A DNA stretch of 55,557 nt from Oscillospiraceae bacterium (GTDB taxonomy: Bacteria > Bacillota > Clostridia > Oscillospirales > Oscillospiraceae). The DNA lies in the NCBI GenBank assembly GCA_020860205.1, contig JAJBUU010000059.1, positions 1-55,557 of the forward strand, written 5' to 3'. The position numbers and the translations under genes are program-made. Of this stretch, positions 1 through 9,800 are shown in pieces. The notes beneath the pieces were generated by a model. It had not been told where the DNA came from, did no database searches, and saw only the letters and a list, made by a program, of their open reading frames with translations. Within the stretch, counting starts at the first letter, position 1. Each line of letters starts with the position of its first letter.

Positions 1-165
1 TTTACCTTTCCCAAACAATGCTCTTCCTTTGCTTACTTTCGCCGCGCAGCGAAAGTAGGTCGCTCCCGCAGGAGCGAAACCTCCTGTGCCTTTGTTTCCT
101 AAGCGTCCTGTGGGTATTCCCCACGTCGGGAAAGTAAATTGCTCCCACTGAGGCGAAACCCGCGC
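1..165 (+). repeat. Composite palindromic intergenic repeat, copy A
   Basis: No gene is seen in the first 387 bases. This stretch is one of four related copies in the window (others near 6946, 25329 and 50355). It holds the hairpin CGCTCC-cgca-GGAGCG at 61-76 followed by the shared GAAACC, then a CCTGTGCCTTTG block, a CCTGTGGGTATTCC block and a second GCTCCC...GAGGCGAAACC block near 141-160. The element is non-coding as far as can be seen and lies upstream of the citrate operon promoter. Confidence 0.7.
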
Positions 166-265
166 CGTTGCCGGTTTTGCAGCGAAAATTTGCCACAAAG
201 CGGCGAACCGTCGCCGACGCGCGGCTGCTTTTTTACAAAATTTTCTCAAACTGCCGTTTCTGCGC

Positions 266-293
266 TTGACAAAGCGGAAAAGCGCAGTATAAT
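266..293 (+). promoter_or_regulatory. Sigma-A-type promoter of the citrate operon
   Basis: A perfect -35 TTGACA (266-271) and a perfect -10 TATAAT (288-293) are 16 bp apart. Transcription should begin near 300, about 88 bases before the first start codon. It is the only strong promoter seen ahead of the five-gene operon. Confidence 0.8.
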
Positions 294-300
294 AAGGTTA

Positions 301-349
301 GTCCATGCAGGTGAGCAATTACGCATTCATGCATGGACAACTGTATACA
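301..349 (+). promoter_or_regulatory. Inverted repeat and TGTATACA palindrome at the operon start
   Basis: A perfect 9-bp inverted repeat, GTCCATGCA (301-309) and TGCATGGAC (330-338), begins at the predicted transcription start. It is followed by the 8-bp palindrome TGTATACA (342-349). FCD-type GntR regulators often bind palindromes of this TGTATACA kind, and such a regulator is the second gene of the operon, so autoregulation is likely. The larger repeat could instead act as a 5'-UTR hairpin. Confidence 0.5.
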
Positions 350-387
350 TAAACACAGGAACGCAGACGCAGAAAGGAGAGGCTTGT

Positions 388-1767
388 ATGCTCGAACGAT
401 CCGACAAGACCAACCTGCTGGAGCAGAAGGACTACCGCTTCCGCCTCCAGGACGTGGAAAAACCAAATCTCTACCGGGACATCTATAATTATGAAGAGGT
501 CCCCCGTGTATCCTTTAACCATCGGCGTGTGCCGATGAGTATGCCAGCTGACATATGGATCACGGATACCACGTTTCGGGATGGCCAACAATCCATCGAG
601 CCGTATACCGTGGAGCAGATCGTGGAGCTGTATAAGCTGCTCAGCAGGCTCGGCGGGCCTTACGGCATCATCCGCCAGACGGAGTTCTTTGTTTACAGCA
701 AAAAGGATCGGGAGGCTGTCGAGCGCTGTCAGGATCTCGGACTGCGCTTTCCGGAGATCACCACATGGATCCGCGCAACCAAAGAGGACTTTCAGCTTGT
801 CCGCGATCTTGGCATAAGAGAAACGGGCATCCTTGTTTCGTGCAGCGATTATCATATATTCAACAAGCTCAAGATGACGCGTAAGCAGGCGATGGATCAG
901 TATCTCGCCACGGTGTCTATGGCATTTGACGCAGGGCTGATGCCGCGCTGTCATCTGGAGGACATCACCCGCGCGGACTTTTATGGCTTTGTCGTGCCGT
1001 TTGTCAATGAGCTGGTCAAGCTCTCCAAACAGGCGGGCATACCGGTCAAAATTCGTGCCTGCGACACGATGGGCTACGGCGTTCCCTATCCGGAGGTCGC
1101 GCTGCCGCGCAGCGTGCCGGGCATTGTCTATGGTCTGCAGCACTATTCCGACGTACCGAGCGAGATGCTGGAATGGCACGGTCACAACGACTTTTACAAG
1201 GCTGTTTCCAACGCCTCCGCCGCATGGCTTTACGGCGCAAGCGCTGTGAACTGCACGCTGCTGGGCATCGGCGAGCGCACGGGCAACATTCCGCTGGAGT
1301 CGATGGTGATGGAGTACGCTACGCTGCGCGGCTCGCTGGACGGCATGGACGCGACGGTCATCAGCGAAATCGCGGAATATTACGAGCGTGAGATCGGCTA
1401 CAAAATCCCGCCGATGACCCCGTTCGTCGGGCGCAGCTTCAATGTGACGCGCGCCGGTATCCATGCGGACGGCCTGATTAAGGACGAGGAAATTTATAAT
1501 GTATTCAATACGGAAAAGATTTTGAACCGTCCGCCCGCCGTGCTGGTCGGCAAATCCTCCGGGCTGGCCGGCATCGCCTACTGGATGAACGGCAACTACC
1601 GGCTGGTTGGCGACGCGGCGCTCTCCAAGCGTGACCCGCTGGTGATCAAGGTGAAGGAATGGGTGGATGCGGAGTATGCCGACGGACGGCAGACCTCGCT
1701 CTCCGAGCAGGAGCTGGAGGAAAAGGTGGAGGAACTCTCCGGCGGCAAATACAAACGGCACGAATAA
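388..1767 (+). CDS. Re-citrate synthase (homocitrate/isopropylmalate synthase family)
   Basis: This 459-residue protein probably condenses oxaloacetate and acetyl-CoA to citrate with Re stereochemistry. It belongs to the DRE-TIM aldolase-type family shared with isopropylmalate and homocitrate synthases, not the classical Si-citrate synthase family. Visible motifs are DTTFRDGQQ (60-68), HLEDITR (189-195), ACDTMGYG (224-231), the metal-binding HGHND (264-268) and GIGERTGN (293-300). The length and these blocks fit the Clostridium kluyveri Re-citrate synthase type, and the following aconitase and isocitrate dehydrogenase genes support that over leucine or lysine synthesis. The ATG at 388 follows AAAGGAGAGG at 373-382. 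An upstream in-frame extension to 139 would cross the promoter and repeat, so it is rejected. A homocitrate or citramalate synthase role is the main alternative. Confidence 0.85.
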   Translation: MLERSDKTNLLEQKDYRFRLQDVEKPNLYRDIYNYEEVPRVSFNHRRVPMSMPADIWITDTTFRDGQQSIEPYTVEQIVELYKLLSRLGGPYGIIRQTEFFVYSKKDREAVERCQDLGLRFPEITTWIRATKEDFQLVRDLGIRETGILVSCSDYHIFNKLKMTRKQAMDQYLATVSMAFDAGLMPRCHLEDITRADFYGFVVPFVNELVKLSKQAGIPVKIRACDTMGYGVPYPEVALPRSVPGIVYGLQHYSDVPSEMLEWHGHNDFYKAVSNASAAWLYGASAVNCTLLGIGERTGNIPLESMVMEYATLRGSLDGMDATVISEIAEYYEREIGYKIPPMTPFVGRSFNVTRAGIHADGLIKDEEIYNVFNTEKILNRPPAVLVGKSSGLAGIAYWMNGNYRLVGDAALSKRDPLVIKVKEWVDAEYADGRQTSLSEQELEEKVEELSGGKYKRHE

Positions 1768-1790
1768 AATAACGGAGGTTGGAAAAAGCC

Positions 1791-2444
1791 ATGCAACACA
1801 AAACCATATCACTGGCCGATCAGGTGTTTGAGCGGCTGGAGAGCGACATATTGACCGGCGTCTACCCGCGCGGCTCCACACTGACGGAGCATTCCCTCAG
1901 CGTAGATCTCGGCGTGAGCCGCACGCCGGTGCGCGAAGCGCTCAGTCGGCTGGAACAGGAGCATATCGTGGAATCCACGGCGCGCGGCGTGATCGTGCTT
2001 TCCATCACGCCGGAGGACGCGCTGATCATCGACCGCATCCGTCTGCTGCTGGAAGGACCCGTCGCGCGGCGCTGTGCGGAGCTGATCACAGACAAGCAGA
2101 TCGACGAGCTGCGGGAGATATTGGAATTGCAGGAGTTCTACATCAAAAAGCAGGACACCGAGCATATCAACCTGATCGACAGTCAGTTCCATCGGCAGAT
2201 TTATGTCTGCGCGGGCAGCCCCGTCTATGTGGACACGCTGCTGCCGCTGCTGAAAAAAATACAGAAGTTCCGTCAGGCGGTGCTTTCCGTCGGTACCCGC
2301 GCGGAGGATTCCTGCCAAGAGCACCGCCGGATTTATGAGGCGATCGCCGCGCGCGACCCGGAGAGCGCGGAATACGCCATGTGGCGCCATGTGCGCCGCT
2401 CCAAAGAGCAGCTCGAAGAATTTATTAAAAATAACGGAGGCTGA
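1791..2444 (+). CDS. GntR-family (FadR/FCD) transcriptional regulator
   Basis: A 217-residue regulator. An N-terminal winged helix-turn-helix (about residues 5-70, with the typical SRTPVREALSRLE recognition segment) is followed by an all-helical FCD ligand-binding domain. His residues in DSQFHRQI, EHRRIYEAI and WRHV are placed like the metal/ligand ligands of FCD domains. The gene lies inside the citrate operon, 23 bp after the synthase and 7 bp before aconitase, so it probably senses a carboxylic acid such as citrate or 2-oxoglutarate and controls its own operon through the palindromes at 301-349. The ATG at 1791 is chosen because the TTG at 1779 directly abuts GGAGG (1774-1778). The ligand is inferred. 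Confidence 0.85.
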   Translation: MQHKTISLADQVFERLESDILTGVYPRGSTLTEHSLSVDLGVSRTPVREALSRLEQEHIVESTARGVIVLSITPEDALIIDRIRLLLEGPVARRCAELITDKQIDELREILELQEFYIKKQDTEHINLIDSQFHRQIYVCAGSPVYVDTLLPLLKKIQKFRQAVLSVGTRAEDSCQEHRRIYEAIAARDPESAEYAMWRHVRRSKEQLEEFIKNNGG

Positions 2445-2451
2445 AAAGAAG

Positions 2452-4698
2452 ATGGCAATGATCGAAAAATACGACGGCGCAGTGACGCTTCGGGACGGCG
2501 GGCCCGTCCCGTCCGCACCGGATACGGCGGCGCGGGAAAAGACAATGGCTTACCGCATCCTGCGCGCGCATGAAAAGGGCGCGCGGGACGGCGGCAAGAT
2601 GCGCATTGCGTTCGACGCGATGATTTCCCACGACATCACTTATGTCGGCGTGATACAGTCCGCGCGCGCATCCGGCATGACGGAATTTCCGCTGCCTTAC
2701 GCGCTGACGAACTGCCACAACAGCCTTTGCGCCGTGGGCGGCACCATCAACGAGGACGACCACGCCTTTGGTCTTTCCGCCGCGAAAAAATACGGCGGCA
2801 TCTATGTCCCGGCGAATCAGGCGGTCATCCACCAGTTCGCCCGCGAAAAGCTGGCTGGCTGCGGCAAAATGGTGCTTGGCTCGGACTCTCACACACGCTA
2901 TGGCTGCTACGGCACGATGGGCGTTGGCGAAGGCGGCGGCGAGCTGGCCAAGCAGCTCCTGCAAAACACATGGGACACCGACCCGCCGGAGGTGGTGCTG
3001 GTCTGGGTGGATGGCAGCGTGCCGCACGGCATCGGCCCGCATGACGTCGCCATTGCGCTGGTGGGCGCGACCTTTCCGGACGGATTTGTGAAAAACCGCG
3101 TGATGGAATTTGCCGGTCCGGGTATCGCGGCGCTGAGCATGGACTTCCGCATCGGCGTGGACGTGATGACGACGGAGACAAGCTGTCTCAGCTCCATCTG
3201 GGTCACGGATGAAACGGTGCGCGATTATTACAGCGACATTGGTCGTCCGGAGGATTTTGCGCCGCTTGCGCCGGAGGACGGCGCGTGCTATGACCGCATG
3301 GTGACGATCCATCTGGACGAGATGGAGGCGATGATCGCACTGCCGTTCCATCCGTCCAACGCCTATACGCTGCACGAGCTGCAGCGCGACCCGGCGGGCA
3401 TCCTTGCCGCTGTGGACGAGGCCTGTAACAAGTCGCTGGGCGGCGGCGTGACGATGAACCTGCGGCGCTGCGTCGGCACGGACGGGCTTGTCCGCTGCGA
3501 CCAGGGCGTCATCGTCGGCTGTGCGGGCGGAATGTACGAGAACCTCTCGGAAGCCGCCGCAATCCTGCGAGGCAAGAGCGTCGGCAACGGTTATTTTGAC
3601 CTCTCGGTCTATCCCGCCTCCGCGCCGGTCAACCTTGCCGTGCTGCGCGACGGTATTTCGGAGGAGTTCCTGCGCGCAGGCGCGGTGATGAAGCCCTGCT
3701 TCTGCGGACCGTGCTTTGGCGCGGGGGATACGCCCGCCAATGCGACGCTTTCCATCCGCCACGCAACGCGCAACTTTGCAAACCGCGAAGGCTCCCGCCC
3801 GGCGGACGGACAGATCGCCGCCGTGGCGCTGATGGATGCCCGCTCCATTGCGGCCACCGCCGCAAACGGCGGCGTTTTGACCGCCGCGACAGACATCGAC
3901 TATGACGTTCCGGCACGGACATATCATTATGATGATTCCGTCTACCAGAAACGCTGTTACTTTGGTTTTGGCAAGGCCGACCCCTCTGTGGAGCTGCGCT
4001 TTGGCCCGAATATCCGTGACTGGCCGCATATGCCGCGCATGGAGGAAAACCTGCTGCTGCGCCTTTGCGCGGTCATCCATGACGACGTGACCACCACGGA
4101 CGAGCTGATCCCCTCCGGGGAAACCTCCAGCTATCGCTCCAACCCCATCGCGCTCTCGGAGTTTGCGCTCTCGCGCCGGGCGCCGGATTATGTTGGGCGA
4201 AGCAAGGTCGTGCGCGCGCTGGAGGAAGCACGGGAGTCCGGCAGCACGGATACGGAAACGGCGGCGCTGTTCGCCCGCTTCGGCGCGGACGCGGCGGACA
4301 CCACCATCGGCTCCTGTGTCTTTTCCCACCGACCTGGCGACGGCAGCGCGCGGGAACAGGCGGCCTCCTGCCAGAAGGTGCTGGGCGGCTTTGCCAACAT
4401 CTGCTATGAGTACGCCACGAAGCGCTACCGCTCCAACTGCCTGAACTGGGGCATCGTCCCGTTTACGATGGAGCGCACGGCAGACTTCCCCTGCGAAAAC
4501 GGCGACTGGGTCTATGTTCCGCACGTCCGCAGCGGCATTCTGGCCGGACAGGAAGCCTTTCCCGCAACGCTGCTGTGCGCCGACGGGAGCGTCCATGAAG
4601 TCACGCTGCTGTGCGCCGGACTGAGCGACGAGGAAAAGCAAATCGTCACGGAGGGCTGCCTGATGAACTACTACGCCGCCCGCAACACGAAAAACTGA
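2452..4698 (+). CDS. Aconitate hydratase (aconitase family)
   Basis: A 748-residue dehydratase that should interconvert citrate and isocitrate with a [4Fe-4S] cluster. The N-terminal aconitase domain carries GSDSHTRYG and the glycine-rich GVGEGGGELA. The central region has the cluster-ligand motif CFCGPCFGAGD, with the CxxC pair in PCFCGPC. The C-terminal swivel part contains SRPADGQIAAV and the block ending in the CATKRYRS-like basic stretch. The domain order matches the COG1048 hydratases that are often labelled simply hydratase in Clostridia. ATG 2452 follows GGAGG at 2436-2440. Genes for citrate synthesis and isocitrate oxidation on both sides make aconitase activity the best reading. Confidence 0.85.
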   Translation: MAMIEKYDGAVTLRDGGPVPSAPDTAAREKTMAYRILRAHEKGARDGGKMRIAFDAMISHDITYVGVIQSARASGMTEFPLPYALTNCHNSLCAVGGTINEDDHAFGLSAAKKYGGIYVPANQAVIHQFAREKLAGCGKMVLGSDSHTRYGCYGTMGVGEGGGELAKQLLQNTWDTDPPEVVLVWVDGSVPHGIGPHDVAIALVGATFPDGFVKNRVMEFAGPGIAALSMDFRIGVDVMTTETSCLSSIWVTDETVRDYYSDIGRPEDFAPLAPEDGACYDRMVTIHLDEMEAMIALPFHPSNAYTLHELQRDPAGILAAVDEACNKSLGGGVTMNLRRCVGTDGLVRCDQGVIVGCAGGMYENLSEAAAILRGKSVGNGYFDLSVYPASAPVNLAVLRDGISEEFLRAGAVMKPCFCGPCFGAGDTPANATLSIRHATRNFANREGSRPADGQIAAVALMDARSIAATAANGGVLTAATDIDYDVPARTYHYDDSVYQKRCYFGFGKADPSVELRFGPNIRDWPHMPRMEENLLLRLCAVIHDDVTTTDELIPSGETSSYRSNPIALSEFALSRRAPDYVGRSKVVRALEEARESGSTDTETAALFARFGADAADTTIGSCVFSHRPGDGSAREQAASCQKVLGGFANICYEYATKRYRSNCLNWGIVPFTMERTADFPCENGDWVYVPHVRSGILAGQEAFPATLLCADGSVHEVTLLCAGLSDEEKQIVTEGCLMNYYAARNTKN

Positions 4699-4712
4699 GA
4701 CAACACCGCACC

Positions 4713-4750
4713 ATCAGGGCAGCGTCGTTATACTGTTGTCCTGATATTTT
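4713..4750 (+). other. Small intergenic hairpin between aconitase and isocitrate dehydrogenase
   Basis: ATCAGGGCA (4713-4721) pairs with TGTCCTGAT (4737-4745) with one wobble, followed by ATATTTT. It could be a weak attenuator or an RNA-processing site that lowers downstream expression. No function is shown. Confidence 0.3.
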
Positions 4751-4772
4751 GGAAAAAAGGAAGATGCAATCG

Positions 4773-5972
4773 ATGGCTCTGATTGAAATGAAAACGCCGC
4801 TGGTGGAGATGGACGGCGACGAAATGACGCGCATCCTGTGGCAGATGATCAGGGAAAAGCTGATCCTGCCCCACGTCGCGCTGAAAAGCGAATACTATGA
4901 CCTCTCTCTGCTCAACCGCAACGACACGGACGACCAGGTGACAGTGGACGCGGCGAACGCAACGAAAAAATACGGCGTTGCGGTCAAATGCGCTACGATC
5001 ACGCCGAACAAACAGCGCATGGAGGAATACCCGCAGCTCAAAAAGCTCTGGCCCTCGCCAAACGGCACCATCCGCTCCATTCTGGACGGTACGGTGTTCC
5101 GCACGCCGATCCTGATCGACGCGGTGCATCCGGCTGTGCGCAACTGGAAAAAACCCATCACCGTCGCGCGTCACGCTTACGGCGACGTATACAAGGCGGT
5201 GGATCTGCACACCGATGAGCCGGGGGAATGCACGATGACATTCCGCGGGGAGAGCGGACGGGAAACGACGCTCAGCATCCAGAAGGTGGACGGCCCTGCG
5301 GTTTTTCAGGGACAGCACAACAAAGAGAAAAGCATCCGCTCCTTCGCGCGCGCCTGCTTCCAGTATGCGCTGGACATAAAGCAGGACCTCTGGTTTTCCA
5401 CAAAGGACACCATTTCCAAAATCTATGACGGCACGTTCCGCAGCATCTTTGACGAGGAATTTGAGGACTACCGCGCGCGCTTTGACGCGCTGGGACTGAC
5501 CTATTTCTACACGCTCATCGACGATGCGGTGGCGCGCGTGATCCGTTCGCAGGGCGGCTTTATCTGGGCGTGCAAGAACTATGACGGCGACGTGATGAGC
5601 GACATGATTTCCACGGCGTTCGGCTCGCTTGCGATGATGACGAGCGTACTGGTTTCGCCGGACGGCTGCTGGGAATACGAGGCCGCGCACGGCACGGTGA
5701 CGAAGCACTATTACCGCTATTTGCGGGGCGAACAGACCAGCACGAACCCGCTGGCGACGATTTTTGCATGGAGCGGCGCGCTGCGCAAGCGCGGCGAGCT
5801 GGACGCGCTGCCGGAGCTGACCGCCTTTGCCGACCGGCTGGAACAGGCCAGCCTGGATACGCTCTCCGCCGGGACCATGACCGGCGACCTCTCCGCGCTG
5901 GTCGAGCCGGGCTTTTCCGCCCGCACCGTTTCCTCTGCGGAATTTCTGGACGCCGTCGCCGCAAGGCTGTAA
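4773..5972 (+). CDS. icd: Isocitrate dehydrogenase, NADP-dependent (eukaryotic-type)
   Basis: A 399-residue enzyme that oxidises isocitrate to 2-oxoglutarate with NADP. It belongs to the short homodimeric subfamily that includes human IDH1 and IDH2, not the E. coli type. Recognisable blocks are VEMDGDEMTR at the N-terminus, the substrate-binding SPNGTIRSILDGTVFR, RHAYGDVYKA, and EAAHGTVTKHYYRY for the cofactor. ATG 4773 has AAGGAAG at 4757-4763 with 9-base spacing; ATG 4764 is a possible alternative. With the upstream synthase and aconitase it completes a route to 2-oxoglutarate for glutamate synthesis in an anaerobe. Confidence 0.92.
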   Translation: MALIEMKTPLVEMDGDEMTRILWQMIREKLILPHVALKSEYYDLSLLNRNDTDDQVTVDAANATKKYGVAVKCATITPNKQRMEEYPQLKKLWPSPNGTIRSILDGTVFRTPILIDAVHPAVRNWKKPITVARHAYGDVYKAVDLHTDEPGECTMTFRGESGRETTLSIQKVDGPAVFQGQHNKEKSIRSFARACFQYALDIKQDLWFSTKDTISKIYDGTFRSIFDEEFEDYRARFDALGLTYFYTLIDDAVARVIRSQGGFIWACKNYDGDVMSDMISTAFGSLAMMTSVLVSPDGCWEYEAAHGTVTKHYYRYLRGEQTSTNPLATIFAWSGALRKRGELDALPELTAFADRLEQASLDTLSAGTMTGDLSALVEPGFSARTVSSAEFLDAVAARL

Positions 5973-6007
5973 GGCGCGCCATCTTTTCACCACGGGAGGA
6001 ACGTGGC

Positions 6008-6853
6008 TTGGCAAACGAAAAACGCATTGATTTGCATATCCATACCACCGCCTCCGACGGCACGCTGACGCCGACGGAGGTGGTGCGCCGGGCGCGGGAG
6101 CTGGACCTTTCCGCCATCGCGATTACCGACCACGATACCCATGCGGGGGTCGCGGAGGGCATGGCCGCCGCAGCGGAATACGGCGTGGAGGTTGTTCCCG
6201 GTATTGAACTGAGCATCGACTACCACGGGCGCGGCATCCACCTGCTGGGCTATTTCGTGCCGCCGGATTCCGCGCCGCTCCAGTCGCTGCTGGACTGGGT
6301 CGTGCAGGAGCGAGACGAACGCAACCGCACGATCGCAGCGGCGATGTGCGCCGACGGTATTCCGATCACGATGGAACGGCTGAAGGCGCGCTATCCCGGC
6401 GCGGTGATCGGTCGCCCGCACTTCGCCGCTGCGCTGGCTGAGCTGGGCTACGCGCGGGACGTACAGGACGCCTTCGCACGCTATATCAGCATTGGGCAAA
6501 AATACTTCCGAAAGCGCGAATATATCCCGCTGCAACGCGCGTTTGACACGCTGCACGCCGCCGGAGGAAAGGCGGTGTTTGCCCACCCGTTCCAGTACCG
6601 CCTGTCGGAGCCGGAGCTTCTGGCGCTGACACAAACCTTCGTGGACGAGGGGCTTTGCGGTATCGAGTGCATCTACTCCGGCTACACGGCGGAGCAGACG
6701 GCCTGCCTGGAACGGCTGGCCGCGCGCTATGACCTTTGCGTTACCGGCGGCAGCGACTATCACGGCACGCGCAAACCGCATATCGAGATGGGCAGCGGCA
6801 CCGGCGGCATGACGGTGCCGTATGCGCTGCTGGAAACCCTGCGGGGCGCATGA
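6008..6853 (+). CDS. PHP-domain phosphoesterase (TrpH/YciV-like)
   Basis: A 281-residue PHP-domain hydrolase. The N-terminal metal-site signature RIDLHIHTTASDGTLTP, the DHDT in AITDHDTHAG, GIELS, the internal FAHPFQ and the C-terminal GGSDYHG match the COG0613 family. Relatives are 3',5'-nucleotide bisphosphate phosphatases or 5'-3' exoribonucleases on short RNA, so a role in nucleotide or RNA-fragment turnover is likely. The start is a TTG at 6008 placed 7 bases after GGGAGGA (5994-6000); no better ATG exists near the PHP motif. It lies 35 bp after icd and is probably the last gene of that operon, without an obvious metabolic link to it. Confidence 0.82.
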   Translation: MANEKRIDLHIHTTASDGTLTPTEVVRRARELDLSAIAITDHDTHAGVAEGMAAAAEYGVEVVPGIELSIDYHGRGIHLLGYFVPPDSAPLQSLLDWVVQERDERNRTIAAAMCADGIPITMERLKARYPGAVIGRPHFAAALAELGYARDVQDAFARYISIGQKYFRKREYIPLQRAFDTLHAAGGKAVFAHPFQYRLSEPELLALTQTFVDEGLCGIECIYSGYTAEQTACLERLAARYDLCVTGGSDYHGTRKPHIEMGSGTGGMTVPYALLETLRGA

Positions 6854-9800
6854 CACGCGGCAATGTCTCTGCATATCCGCTGCGTGCGGCGATACGCTTT
6901 TGTTGTGCTGCATCGCATCAGGATAAGAAAGCTATAAGAATTTTTCTCCTGCGGGAGCAAAACCTCCTGTGTCTTTGCCTGCTGAGTACCCTGTGGGTAT
7001 AAGTGCCCTGCGGGTATTTCTCATGAAAGGAAAGCGGGTCGTCGCCGCGGCGAAGAAACCCGACTGCTCCCGCAGGAGCGGTACCTGCCCCGGCAACAAA
7101 ACCGCCCCGTTCCCACAGAGCCGGATCAAATCTCCAGAATCCGCTTGCTATTTTCTACGTGCTTTAGTATAATAATGAACGGATTTCATCCTTCACTGCA
7201 CACCTGACTTGCGGCGCCGCTGCACAAATGCGTCTGCGGCGGCTGACGGCTGTTTCACGCCAGACCTGCCTGTCGGTTGACGCGGTGTTGCCTTGAAAAA
7301 ATCAAGCCGTGTTTGGAAAAAAGGAGCGTATCACATAAATGCCAGATTTGACTTATAGACGGCGCTTTGGCGATCGACGGGATGGGCGGCTGCTGCGTTC
7401 GCTCTCCCCGTTTTACAGAATGACCCCCTATATTATGGTGAACCGGAACGATGCCTGCAACTGCTTTTCGGACTGCGTGGAGGTCAGCGAAGCAGCGCAG
7501 TGGTTCCGGGAAAAGCGGCAGGAAAACTGGAAGGGCATGGGAATGCTCCACCTTTTTATCGCCGCCTATATCCGCACGATGACCCATTGCCCTGGACTGA
7601 ACCGCTTTGTCAGCGGGCAGCGGATTTATGCGCGCAACCGCATTGAAATCGTGCTGGCTGTCAAACGCGCAATGACCGCAGACGCGGAGGAAACGACGAT
7701 CAAGGTCGTTTTTGAACCGACGGACACGGTTTTTGACGTTTACCGCAGGCTGGGCGAGAAGGTGGATGAGATCAAAGCGAACGCGGAGGGAAACGAAACG
7801 GAGCAGACTGCCGCCACGATGATGGCGCTGCCGCGTCCGATTTTGAAATTTGTCATGTGGATACTGCGTCTGATGGATTATTTTGGCGGACTTCCGCGGG
7901 CGCTGATGGATGCCAGCCCGTTCCATGGCAGCATGATCATCACCGATCTCGGCAGCATCGGCACCGGCCCGATTTACCACCATCTTTATAATTTTGGCAA
8001 CCTGCCGGTGTTCGTCGCCTTTGGAAAAAAGCGCCGCGCCGTGGAAACGGACAAAAACGGTGTGCTGATGGAGCGCCGCTATATCGACTTTAAGGTGGTC
8101 ATGGATGAGCGCACCGTGGACGGCATTTATTTTGCCAATGCGCTCAAATATTTGAAATATTATATCCAGAACCCGGCGCTGCTGGAAACGCCGCCGGAGC
8201 AGGTCGCAGAGGATGTATTTTAACTTAAAATATCCGCGCAAAATCAGGCGAAGCACAAAACGGGGAGGTCGCGCATGAGCGGCGGAGAAAGACAGATATG
8301 CGTGGGGCTTCTGGCGCACGTTGACGCAGGAAAGACCACGCTGGCGGAAGCGATGCTCTACCGCGTGGGCTGCATCCGTGTGCCGGGACGTGTGGATCAT
8401 GGGGACACCGCGCTGGACACGCACCCGCTGGAACGCAGCCGCGGCATCACTATTTTTTCCGCACAGGCCGCGTTTTCCCGCGCCGACTGCCGCTTCACGC
8501 TGCTGGATACGCCGGGCCATATGGACTTTTCCGGCGAAATGGAGCGCACCCTGCAGGTACTGGACTGCGCGGTGCTGGTGATCAGCGCGGCAGCCGGTGT
8601 GCAGGCGCATACGGAAACGCTTTGGCGGCTGCTGGAACAGTATTCGCTGCCGGTCTTTCTTTTTGTCACCAAAATGGACGCGCCAAACGCGGGGCGCGCT
8701 GCGTGCGCCGCAGCGCTTTCTGCGCGTCTGGATGCGCGAGTCATGGACTTTACGAACCGCCCGCCGGACGATGAGCTGGCGCTTTGCGACGAGGCGCTGC
8801 TGGAGCGTTATCTGGCGCGCGGCGGCATAACGGACGGCGACATTGCCGGGCTGGTCGCGGCACGGAAGATTTTTCCCTGCTATTTTGGCTCCGGTTTGCG
8901 CGTGGAGGGCGTGGACGCGCTTTTGGACGCGCTCTCGCGCTATACCGCGCCCCGCGCCTATACGGAGGACTTTGGTGCGCAGGTATTCAAAATCAGCCGC
9001 GACGAACGCGGCGCACGCTGGACGCACCTGCGTCTGGTCGGCGGGACGGCGCGTGTGCGGGATAGTCTGCGCTATGTCGCTGCGGACGGAGCGGTGATGG
9101 AGGAAAAGATCGCCGGGATCCGCGTCTGCGACGGGGCGAAATGGATCCCGGCGGAATGTCTTTCCGCCGGGGAGACCGGCGCGCTGCTTGGTCTGAGCCA
9201 CAGCTACGCCGGTCTTGGATTGGACTGCGCGCCGGACGCTCCCGCACCGCAGCTCGTCCCGGCGCTGCAATATCGCCTGGATCTTCCGCCGGGGACGGAC
9301 GCGCTCTCCGTGCTGCCGCGCCTGAAGCTGCTGGAGGAGGAGGAACCGCTGCTGCGCTTCTCATGGGACACACAACGGCAGGAAATCGCCGTGCATCTGA
9401 TGGGACCGGTGCAGATCGAAGTGCTGAAATCCCTGATTTCCGACCGCTTTGGTCTGGAAACGGAGGTGCGCGCCGGGCGGCTGCTGTATCAGGAAACGAT
9501 TGCCGCGCCGGTGGACTGCGCCGGGCATTTTTCGCCGCCGAAGCACTACGCGGAGATACATCTGCGTCTGGAGCCGCTTGCGCGCGGGCGCGGCATTGAG
9601 CTGGAGAGCGACTGCCCGGCGGATATGCTGGCGCCGAATTGGCAGCAGACGGTGCTTGCGCAGTTCGCGTCCCATCTCGCGCCCGGCATACTCTGCGGCG
9701 CGCCGCTGACGGATTTGCGCATCACGCTGATGGCCGGGCGCGCACAGGCCGCGCAGAGCACGGAGGCGGATTTCCGTCAGGCCGCGACCCGCGCGCTACG